Shown here: piece after piece, positions 1 through 4,910 of the stretch
How the letters are laid out: each line of letters begins with the position of its first letter
Position numbering within the stretch: the stretch's first letter is position 1
Assembly: GCA_030669465.1 (NCBI GenBank)
Contig: DAOVDN010000106.1
Location: 1 to 5,225 of the forward strand
Length of the DNA: 5,225 nt
From: Desulfobacterales bacterium
Lineage (GTDB): Bacteria > Desulfobacterota > Desulfobacteria > Desulfobacterales > ETH-SRB1
Direction: 5' to 3'
Translations under genes and position numbers: made by a program
The notes under the pieces: model-generated
What the model was told of the DNA's origin: nothing
The model's database searches: none
The model's input: only the letters and a program-made list of their open reading frames with translations

Positions 1-113
1 TCGGGGCATTAAGCATCGGCGCCTTTTATGACAACCAGGTTAAAACGGTCATCCATGCGATGGCGAATGAGCATCCGCTCTATATCATGCCTATTGGAAG
101 GCTAGAAAAGTGA
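1..113 (+). CDS. C-terminal end of a SagB/ThcOx-type nitroreductase-family dehydrogenase (partial)
   Basis: Only the last 36 codons are present (first whole codon at 3, stop TGA at 111-113), so the gene starts upstream of the window. The tail has the pattern SIGAFYDNQV, a stretch of about a dozen residues, then PLYIMPIGR before the stop. This resembles the C-terminus of SagB-type (nitroreductase superfamily) FMN enzymes, in which a 'GAF-D-D' segment is followed by a 'P-L-Y-x-x-P-V-G' strand closing the fold. In that family the domain oxidises azolines in RiPP pathways or acts on unknown substrates; stand-alone copies are common in environmental bacteria. No RiPP genes are visible here, so no substrate can be inferred. 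The gene converges on the broken gene at 160-638 with 46 bases between and no convincing terminator. The family call rests on a short tail recognised from memory and is moderately sure. Confidence 0.6.
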   Translation, partial: GALSIGAFYDNQVKTVIHAMANEHPLYIMPIGRLEK

Positions 114-159
114 ATGCCCTTATAGACTTCCATCCCGCTTAACCCTTAGCCCGAACATT

Positions 160-638
160 TTAATCGTTATCCACCCCACCTTTTACCTCAAAAATATCTT
201 CAAGAGCCGCTTTTGTCTTCCAGGCTCCCAGCTCTTTTGCCAGCCTGCCGATCTTTTCATAGGAACATCGCTTTTCATGTTCTTCAATCAGGTCCCATAT
301 CCATTTTATACCAGAAATAAGCTCTCTGCGTGTCAGCCGGTTTTTATCATAAATTTTTTCGATCTCTCTCGTGTCCCAGCATTTAAGCACTCTGCATTCA
401 AGAATACACACACCCATGATCCATTCCGGCCTTTAATTTTTATAATATCTGAAGCAACCGGTATCAAGCCGCCTTTAATATTGTCGTAGGCAAGCTCACC
501 CTTTCTAATAGTGTAAAGATACCTGGATAGAATAATACCTTTTTCAATCAGCGGCTTATCTTCAATATGAAAAGACGGTCCCCCCTTTTTACAGCAGGTG
601 CCGCAACGGATACATTCAGATTTTGGGGAAGAGGACAT
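160..638 (-). pseudogene. Broken YkgJ-type CxxCxxCC cysteine-cluster protein gene
   Basis: Two overlapping minus-strand frames together make one YkgJ-family (zinc/iron-chelating CxxCxxCC domain) protein. The 5' half starts at ATG 638, with GAAGGA (minus strand of 650-655) 11 bases upstream, and carries CIRCGTCC, GGPSFHIED, LYTIRKGE and DIIKIKG up to GSWVC. The 3' half, in another frame, resumes at LECRVLKCWDTREIEKIYD and runs to a stop at 160-162. The frames meet at an (AC)4 tract, 406-413. Removing one dinucleotide would join WVC directly to ILECR. Even then the protein would lack the roughly 15-18 residues with the usual C-x-IY-x-x-RP motif that precedes 'xCR' in this family, so an out-of-frame deletion is more likely than a single sequencing slip. 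As it stands, the 5' frame ends at 333 after 101 residues, with an unrelated tail. The family's function is poorly known; the cysteines are thought to bind a metal. A second start at 417 has no good ribosome site. Confidence 0.7.
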
Positions 639-770
639 GTTTTTATCAATCCTTCAACGGCCATGTCTATAGCAAAGCAAATTCTAAGCCAAGCCAACCT
701 ATTGCCATAATCCGGCTTATATCAGCTTAACAATTATATTCAACAGAAATTTGGAAACTCATTTTTTATC

Positions 771-790
771 CCTGCCTTCCGGCAGGCAGG
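771..790. repeat. GC-rich palindrome within the MITE-like element
   Basis: CCTGCCT (771-777) is complementary to AGGCAGG (784-790) around a 6-base loop. In an alternative register CCTGCC pairs with GGCAGG (781-786) around TTCC. Similar CCTGCC/GGCAGG palindromes occur as dispersed intergenic repeats in many bacterial genomes. It lies just inside the left terminal repeat of the 744-904 element. A terminator role is unlikely, because no T-run follows on the plus strand, though the minus-strand copy is followed by AAAAAA-type sequence only. Confidence 0.5.
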
Positions 791-812
791 TACATCCAGC
801 CATTCCATATTC

Positions 813-867
813 TGGAGCAAGGCAACCGTGTTGCCGTTTTTTCCGCCGACACGGTCGGCTCGCTCCA
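813..867. repeat. Two hairpins enclosed by an outer stem (cloverleaf-like core)
   Basis: TGGAGC (813-818) pairs with GCTCCA (862-867) and encloses two compact hairpins: GGCAAC-CGT-GTTGCC (821-835) and GCCGAC-ACG-GTCGGC (845-859). A short T-rich linker at 836-844 separates them. All three stems are perfect 6-bp matches. The arrangement forms a three-way junction in either strand's RNA or in extruded single-stranded DNA. It makes up the right half of the 744-904 element and is the strongest argument that the element is a structured repeat rather than random spacer. Confidence 0.6.
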
Positions 868-949
868 TAGTCACTGTAACTAAAGGCCAGTTTCCAAATT
901 TCTGATTATCAGGAATAGCAGAAGCAAAAAATATCTTCTATTAACGAGC

Positions 950-954
950 AGGAG
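950..954 (+). promoter_or_regulatory. Ribosome binding site of hsp20
   Basis: AGGAG followed by a six-base spacer leads to ATG 961. This supports the start chosen for the small heat-shock protein gene. I found no convincing CIRCE element or sigma-32-type promoter in 905-960. Confidence 0.7.
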
Positions 955-960
955 CCAAAA

Positions 961-1407
961 ATGGAGTATATCAAAATACGATTCAGCAACGATTTTGATC
1001 GGTTGGGTTCCAGATTTGAAAGAACCATTGAGGATATGTTTCGATCGATGGGGCCGATGTTTTCTCTTTCCGAATATAAATGGAAGCCTCAAATGGATAT
1101 ATATGAAACCCATGAAGAGATAATTATTCTGGCTGAAATTGCAGGGGTCGACAAAGAGAACCTTGGAGTAGAAATCAACAGCAGGGCCGTCAAGATTTAT
1201 GGGAATCGGACTGAAATACCCCGCGTAGAAGACGCAACATACAGACTTGCGGAAATTCAGTACGGTATATTTGAACGTATCCTCTTTTTCCCGGCACCGA
1301 TTGATATTGACAGGGTAACTGCAACATATTTAAACGGCTTTCTTCAGATCCGGCTCACCAAACTGCAGCTTGAAAGAACACACAATGTACCGATTACAGA
1401 TGGATAG
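961..1407 (+). CDS. Small heat-shock protein, Hsp20/alpha-crystallin family
   Basis: The 148-residue product is a cytoplasmic ATP-independent holdase that binds unfolding proteins and keeps them refoldable or degradable. A short N-terminal arm (about 1-40) is followed by an alpha-crystallin domain (about 41-137) opening with W41-KPQMDIYET, then the LAEIAGV strand, the YGIFERILFFPAPID segment and the hallmark A-x3-NGFLQIRL (121-132). The C-terminal extension carries V-P-I at 143-145, the I/V-x-I/V motif by which subunits dock onto neighbouring dimers during oligomer assembly. Length and layout are normal for bacterial Hsp20. Start ATG 961 has AGGAG six bases upstream. The lon gene follows on the same strand after 76 bases, so holdase and protease are probably co-expressed. 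The gene lies directly downstream of a MITE-like element, which could influence its promoter. Confidence 0.93.
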   Translation: MEYIKIRFSNDFDRLGSRFERTIEDMFRSMGPMFSLSEYKWKPQMDIYETHEEIIILAEIAGVDKENLGVEINSRAVKIYGNRTEIPRVEDATYRLAEIQYGIFERILFFPAPIDIDRVTATYLNGFLQIRLTKLQLERTHNVPITDG

Positions 1408-1422
1408 CGAGCAGCACCTTAT

Positions 1423-1442
1423 ACAGGTTTAGAAGAGCCTGT
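1423..1442 (+). promoter_or_regulatory. Predicted hairpin in the hsp20-lon intergenic region
   Basis: ACAGGTTT (1423-1430) can pair with GAGCCTGT (1435-1442) as RNA, giving an 8-bp stem with two G-U wobbles and an AGAA loop. Only a TTT-C run follows, so at most this is a weak or partial terminator. It could equally be a processing or stability element that sets the hsp20 to lon ratio. The structure comes from base pairing alone; the function is inferred. Confidence 0.35.
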
Positions 1443-1473
1443 TTCTGATTGAAATTTCAGCAGCAGATTTTTT

Positions 1474-1478
1474 GGAGG
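1474..1478 (+). promoter_or_regulatory. Ribosome binding site of lon (decides the start)
   Basis: GGAGG with a five-base spacer (TATCC) precedes ATG 1484. An in-frame TTG at 1472 would extend the protein by four residues, but this Shine-Dalgarno lies inside that extension and nothing suitable lies before it. ATG 1484 is therefore the start. Confidence 0.85.
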
Positions 1479-1483
1479 TATCC

Positions 1484-3832
1484 ATGACCGAACAGCAGCC
1501 ATACATGGGATTTGGCACTAAAAAAATTCCGAAAATTCTCCCTGTTCTGCCCTTGTTTGATGCAGCGCTTTTCCCCAAAATGGTTGTACCCATTGTTGTT
1601 GTACAGAGCGAATCCGTTCAACTGGTCGATGAAGCAATGTCTAAAGATCGTATCATAGGACTTCTTGTATCTAAAGAGCCGACAATAAAGAAAACTTATG
1701 AGCCCAAAGATCTATATACCATAGGCACAAGCGCTTTGATCCTTAAAATGGCAAAAACAGAAGACAACAAAGCGCAATTACTGGTACAGGGCTTAGGCAG
1801 GTTCAAGGTAAAAGATTTTGTAAAGGAAAAGCCTTACCTCCAGGCTCGCGTGGAACATGTTATCGATAAAGAAGAAAAAAAGGATAAGGAAACCGAGGCG
1901 CTTATATCCAATATTACCGGCCTGTTTGCAAGGATTGTCGAGCTTTCTCCTGGTCTGCCGCAGGAAATCGGAGCTATGACAAAATCAATACACGATCCCG
2001 GCACATTGGCCGATATGATTGCTTCCATCATCAATTGCACACTTGAAGAGAAGCAAAAAGTTCTGGAAGTTTTTGATATAAAAAAACGACTAAAAGAGGT
2101 TACCAGGCTTGTTAACTATCAACTGGAAATTCTCGAACTCGGAAACAAGATACAGACCCAGGTTAAGGGCGGCATGGATAAGCAGCAGAGGGAGTATTAT
2201 CTGCGCCAGCAAATGAAAGCGATCAAGGAAGAATTAGGTGAGAAAGATGAGACCACTGTTGAGATTGAAGAATACAAGGCAAAAATAAAGAAAAAAAATC
2301 TTCCCGAAGAAGCCGTCAAAGAGGCTGAACGTGAAATTAACAGACTTTCCCGCATGCATCCATCTTCTGCCGAATATACTGTGGCGTCAACCTATCTTGA
2401 CTGGCTGACAATTCTTCCATGGAGTGAGAGCACAAAAGACAGGCTTGACATAAAAAGGGCGAGAAAGATTTTGGACAAGGATCATTTCGGGCTCAAGAAA
2501 GTCAAAAAGCGTGTCATAGAATATCTAGCTGTACGTAAGCTAAAGCCGGACTCAAAGGGTCCTATCCTCTGCTTTGTCGGCCCTCCCGGTACCGGCAAGA
2601 CATCTGTGGGCCGCTCCATAGCCCGGGCTTTAGGACGCAAATTTGTCCGTCTCTCATTGGGCGGTGTAAGGGATGAGGCTGAAATCAGAGGACATCGGCG
2701 TACTTATGTCGGAGCGCTTCCAGGCAGAATTATACAGGGAATCAGGCGGGCTGAATCAAACAATCCGGTTTTTATGTTAGACGAGATAGACAAGGTGGGG
2801 AGTGATTTTCGTGGTGATCCATCATCAGCTCTACTGGAGGTTCTTGATCCTGAACAGAACTTTTCTTTTTCAGATCACTATCTGGATGTGGCATTTGATC
2901 TCTCCAAAGTCATGTTCATTACCACTGCAAATATTCTCGACACCATACCTCCTGCCCTGAGAGACAGAATGGAGGTTCTGGAACTTTTGGGTTATACGCA
3001 GGATGAAAAAATTAAAATTGCAAACCGCTTTCTTATACCACGCCAGCGGGAAGCTCATGGTCTTAAGGCTGCTCAGATATCTTTTACAAATGGCACCTTA
3101 AAGCGGATAATTTCAGGCTACACCAGGGAAGCGGGCTTAAGAAATCTGGAAAGGGAGATCGCAACCATTTGCCGGGGTGTTGCAACCAGGATAGCGGAAG
3201 GAGATGCAGAGTCTGCGACAATCAGAGCAAAAGATATCGCCGGATACCTTGGTCCAGTGCGATTTACTTCCGAGGTAAGTGCAAGGACTTTGACACCAGG
3301 TGTAGCCATGGGATTGGCATGGACACAGGCAGGGGGGGAGCTCCTTTTTGTTGAAGCTACAGCCATGAAAGGAAAAAAGGGCTTAACCTTAACCGGTCAA
3401 CTTGGGGATGTCATGAAGGAATCAGCAACCGCAGCTTTAAGCTTTATTCGGTCAAATACCGGTTTGTTTGGGATTGACGAAGACTTTTTTGAAAAACACG
3501 ACATACATATACACGTACCTGCCGGAGCCATACCAAAGGACGGTCCTTCCGCCGGTGTTACCATGCTTACAGCCCTGACGTCGCTTCTGACCAATAAAAC
3601 TATTAAAAAAGATCTTGCCATGACCGGTGAAATAACTTTGAGGGGGGAGGTGATGCCGGTTGGAGGCGTAAAGGAAAAAGTTCTGGCCGCCCATCGAGCC
3701 GGCATAAAAACCATTATCATGCCAAAGTGGAACAAGAAAGATCTGGAAGACATACCGAAAAAGGTTCTAGATGAAATCCATTTTCACTTTGTAGACAAAA
3801 TGATGGATGTTTTGAAAATAGCTCTACCTTAG
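1484..3832 (+). CDS. lon: ATP-dependent protease La (Lon)
   Basis: This 782-residue protein is a complete LonA-type AAA+ serine protease, close in length to E. coli Lon. It works as a cytoplasmic hexamer that unfolds and degrades misfolded and regulatory proteins. The N-terminal substrate-binding domain begins at about residue 18 (LPVLPLFDAALFP) and is followed by a charged coiled-coil region at about 195-270. The AAA+ module has Walker A GPPGTGKT (366-373), Walker B FMLDE (D433, E434), sensor-1 TTAN and a sensor-2 segment REAGLRNLE with R553. The C-terminal protease domain has the catalytic serine in KDGPSAG (S689) and the catalytic lysine in GGVKEK (K732), with the same 43-residue spacing as the E. 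coli dyad. No key residue is missing. Genomes often carry more than one lon; this is the copy linked to hsp20. A heptamer repeat array begins two bases after the stop codon. Confidence 0.97.
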   Translation: MTEQQPYMGFGTKKIPKILPVLPLFDAALFPKMVVPIVVVQSESVQLVDEAMSKDRIIGLLVSKEPTIKKTYEPKDLYTIGTSALILKMAKTEDNKAQLLVQGLGRFKVKDFVKEKPYLQARVEHVIDKEEKKDKETEALISNITGLFARIVELSPGLPQEIGAMTKSIHDPGTLADMIASIINCTLEEKQKVLEVFDIKKRLKEVTRLVNYQLEILELGNKIQTQVKGGMDKQQREYYLRQQMKAIKEELGEKDETTVEIEEYKAKIKKKNLPEEAVKEAEREINRLSRMHPSSAEYTVASTYLDWLTILPWSESTKDRLDIKRARKILDKDHFGLKKVKKRVIEYLAVRKLKPDSKGPILCFVGPPGTGKTSVGRSIARALGRKFVRLSLGGVRDEAEIRGHRRTYVGALPGRIIQGIRRAESNNPVFMLDEIDKVGSDFRGDPSSALLEVLDPEQNFSFSDHYLDVAFDLSKVMFITTANILDTIPPALRDRMEVLELLGYTQDEKIKIANRFLIPRQREAHGLKAAQISFTNGTLKRIISGYTREAGLRNLEREIATICRGVATRIAEGDAESATIRAKDIAGYLGPVRFTSEVSARTLTPGVAMGLAWTQAGGELLFVEATAMKGKKGLTLTGQLGDVMKESATAALSFIRSNTGLFGIDEDFFEKHDIHIHVPAGAIPKDGPSAGVTMLTALTSLLTNKTIKKDLAMTGEITLRGEVMPVGGVKEKVLAAHRAGIKTIIMPKWNKKDLEDIPKKVLDEIHFHFVDKMMDVLKIALP

Positions 3833-3833
3833 G

Positions 3834-3861
3834 GCTCAAAGCTCAAAGCTCAAAGCTCAAA
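3834..3861 (+). repeat. Tandem heptamer array (GCTCAAA) x4
   Basis: Four exact copies of GCTCAAA start two bases after the lon stop codon. A degenerate fifth unit, GCTGAAC, follows at 3862-3868. The array sits in the 101-base gap before rlpA. It is the first of four arrays in this window with a 7-bp period. No known function is evident; it is not a CRISPR (units too short, no spacers). Confidence 0.9.
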
Positions 3862-3884
3862 GCTGAACAAAATAGGATTAATTT

Positions 3885-3906
3885 AAAGACGTACCATGAA
3901 GTCTTT
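3885..3906 (+). terminator. Weak candidate terminator between lon and rlpA
   Basis: AAAGAC (3885-3890) pairs with GTCTTT (3901-3906) around a 10-base loop, and two further T residues follow. The stem is short and AT-rich and the loop is large, so intrinsic termination would be inefficient at best. It is the only stem-plus-T-run candidate I see between lon and rlpA. Confidence 0.22.
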
Positions 3907-3933
3907 TTCATCAGCGCACTTCAAGGCTCAACC

Positions 3934-4698
3934 ATGGCCATTAAACCAGAAAGAAGTTTTTCTGTTGTTTGTCGATTTATAGCTGTCTGCAGTCTATTAT
4001 TGTTTTTCATCTGTGGCTGTTCAAAAACAGCTCCCCCCCCAAGCCTTCCCGGACATCCCAGGCCTTATAAAGTCATGGGGAAATGGTACCGGCCGGTTCC
4101 GCATTCACGGGGTTTTAGCCAGAGCGGATTAGCTTCGTGGTATGGAAAGAAGTTTCATGGAAGGAAAACCGCAAACGGTGAAATTTACAATATGCATGCA
4201 ATGACCGCTGCTCATAAAACCCTTCCTCTTGGCACATATGTCAGAGTGCGCAATCTTAACAACAACAGGGAGATTAAGGTCAGGATCAATGATCGTGGCC
4301 CTTTTGTTCGCGGAAGAATCATCGATCTTTCCTACAGGGCTGCAAAAAAGATCGGAATTGTCGGGCCTGGTACTGCTCCGGTTAAAATAGTCGCTCTTGG
4401 CTCTGCCGCAAAACCAGCGGAAAAAAGAGGTGAAAGACGAATCTATGTTCCAATGGACTATTATAAAGGAAATTTTACAATTCAAGTCGGCGCATTTATT
4501 GACCGGAAAAACGCCGAGAGGCTAAAACAAAAACTCGATCAAAAATACAGGAATGTACACATAACGACTTTTAACAATGGGCTTGAAACCTTTTACAGAG
4601 TTCGTATCGGTAGTTGTTCAACCCTGGAACGGGCGATAGAGTACGAAAACATCCTGGTAAAAAACGGATTTAAAGGCGCCTTTGCAATTGCGGAATAG
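3934..4698 (+). CDS. rlpA: Septal-ring lytic transglycosylase RlpA lipoprotein with SPOR domain
   Basis: The 254-residue product is an envelope lipoprotein expected to cleave glycan strands lacking stem peptides during septation and daughter-cell separation. The N-terminus has basic residues, a hydrophobic segment (about 15-27) and an ICGC lipobox, so Cys29 should be lipidated. Ser30 at +2 favours the outer membrane. A proline-rich linker follows. The double-psi beta-barrel RlpA domain (about 64-152) contains SGLASWYG, ANGEIYN, MTAAHKTLP and INDRGPFVRGRIIDLS. E83, H94 and D120 match in identity and spacing the residues I recall as important in Pseudomonas RlpA (E120, H131, D157). A C-terminal SPOR domain (about 179-252, starting GNFTIQVGAF) binds denuded peptidoglycan at the septum. 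ATG 3934 is preceded by AAGG seven bases upstream. A C8 tract (4033-4040) lies just after the lipobox. Heptamer arrays flank the gene on both sides. Confidence 0.93.
   Translation: MAIKPERSFSVVCRFIAVCSLLLFFICGCSKTAPPPSLPGHPRPYKVMGKWYRPVPHSRGFSQSGLASWYGKKFHGRKTANGEIYNMHAMTAAHKTLPLGTYVRVRNLNNNREIKVRINDRGPFVRGRIIDLSYRAAKKIGIVGPGTAPVKIVALGSAAKPAEKRGERRIYVPMDYYKGNFTIQVGAFIDRKNAERLKQKLDQKYRNVHITTFNNGLETFYRVRIGSCSTLERAIEYENILVKNGFKGAFAIAE
4033..4040 (+). other. C8 homopolymer tract in the rlpA coding region
   Basis: Eight consecutive C residues encode Pro34-Pro36, directly downstream of the lipidated Cys29. One-base slippage here would shift the frame before the catalytic domain. The tract is seen directly; whether it slips in vivo is unknown. 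Confidence 0.8.
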
Positions 4699-4708
4699 GG
4701 GGCTCGTT

Positions 4709-4740
4709 GATTGTCGATTGTCGATTGTCGATTGTCGATT
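4709..4740 (+). repeat. Tandem heptamer array (GATTGTC) x4 plus partial
   Basis: Four exact GATTGTC units (4709-4736) and a partial GATT start ten bases after the rlpA stop codon. This is the second 7-bp-period array. Its unit sequence differs from the one behind lon, but its position just after a stop codon is the same. Confidence 0.9.
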
Positions 4741-4790
4741 TGTGGAATCGCTTCGCACTGTCTTTTTGTTATAAAATTAATAGAATACCT

Positions 4791-4817
4791 TTCAATCTTC
4801 AATCTTCAATCTTCAAT
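4791..4817 (+). repeat. Tandem heptamer array (AATCTTC) x3 plus partials
   Basis: Three exact AATCTTC units (4794-4814) are flanked by partial units TTC on the left and AAT on the right. The array lies in the 212-base gap between rlpA and the gmhB-like gene, which otherwise holds the GATTGTC array and one weak candidate promoter. Confidence 0.88.
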
Positions 4818-4858
4818 TTTGACTGGGTATAGTTCACAAACAGCATGCACAGTTGTTA

Positions 4859-4887
4859 TTGGCTGAAGTTAGAACCAAGCCCATAAA
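4859..4887 (+). promoter_or_regulatory. Weak candidate sigma-70-type promoter for the gmhB-like gene
   Basis: TTGGCT (4859-4864) and CATAAA (4882-4887) are separated by exactly 17 bases, each matching four of six consensus positions. This would place the transcription start about 15-20 bases before ATG 4911, leaving a short leader. AT-rich DNA yields such matches by chance, so this is only a candidate. Confidence 0.27.
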
Positions 4888-4910
4888 TTCATTCAATACG
4901 TAGAAACAAA

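Larger units (their letters stand above)
744..904. mobile_element. MITE-like element with perfect 16-nt terminal inverted repeats
   Basis: CAGAAATTTGGAAACT at 744-759 is the exact reverse complement of 889-904. The 161 bp bounded by these ends has no plausible coding frame but is packed with self-complementary segments (771-790 and 813-867, listed separately). Short length, long perfect terminal repeats and a structured non-coding core are typical of miniature inverted-repeat elements and related mobile palindromic repeats. It lies in the 322-base gap between the broken cysteine-cluster gene and hsp20, ending 56 bases before the hsp20 start codon. I see no clear target-site duplication in the flanks, no transposase is present, and I do not recognise a named family. 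A long-range inverted repeat acting as an RNA structure is the alternative. Confidence 0.55.

Noticed and set aside
277..489. Plus-strand open frame opposite the cysteine-cluster gene
   Set aside because: It is antisense to a recognisable protein family and its translation has no familiar motif or ribosome site.
735..915. Target-site duplication flanking the 744-904 element
   Set aside because: The bases next to the two terminal repeats (ending TTCAA on the left, starting ATTAT on the right) do not form a direct repeat.
905..960. Heat-shock promoter or CIRCE operator before hsp20
   Set aside because: No TTAGCACTC inverted repeat and no convincing sigma-32 -35/-10 pair could be found.
880..1113. 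Minus-strand open frame overlapping the start of hsp20
   Set aside because: It is antisense to a clear Hsp20 gene, runs into the MITE-like element and shows no protein features.
1472..1483. In-frame TTG that would extend Lon by four residues
   Set aside because: The GGAGG ribosome site for ATG 1484 lies inside this extension and no ribosome site precedes the TTG.
3332..3338. G7 tract within lon as a slippage site
   Set aside because: It encodes conserved Gly-Gly residues in Lon, the frame is intact, and the tract is too short to argue for programmed slippage.
3397..3753. Long minus-strand open frame within lon
   Set aside because: It lies opposite the highly conserved Lon protease domain; it is a by-product of Lon codon use.
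3896..3982. Small open frame starting at ATG 3896 upstream of and overlapping rlpA
   Set aside because: Twenty-eight codons with no ribosome site, in a different frame from rlpA. A leader-peptide role cannot be supported.
4129..4485. Minus-strand open frame within rlpA
   Set aside because: It lies opposite the conserved RlpA catalytic domain and has no recognisable features.
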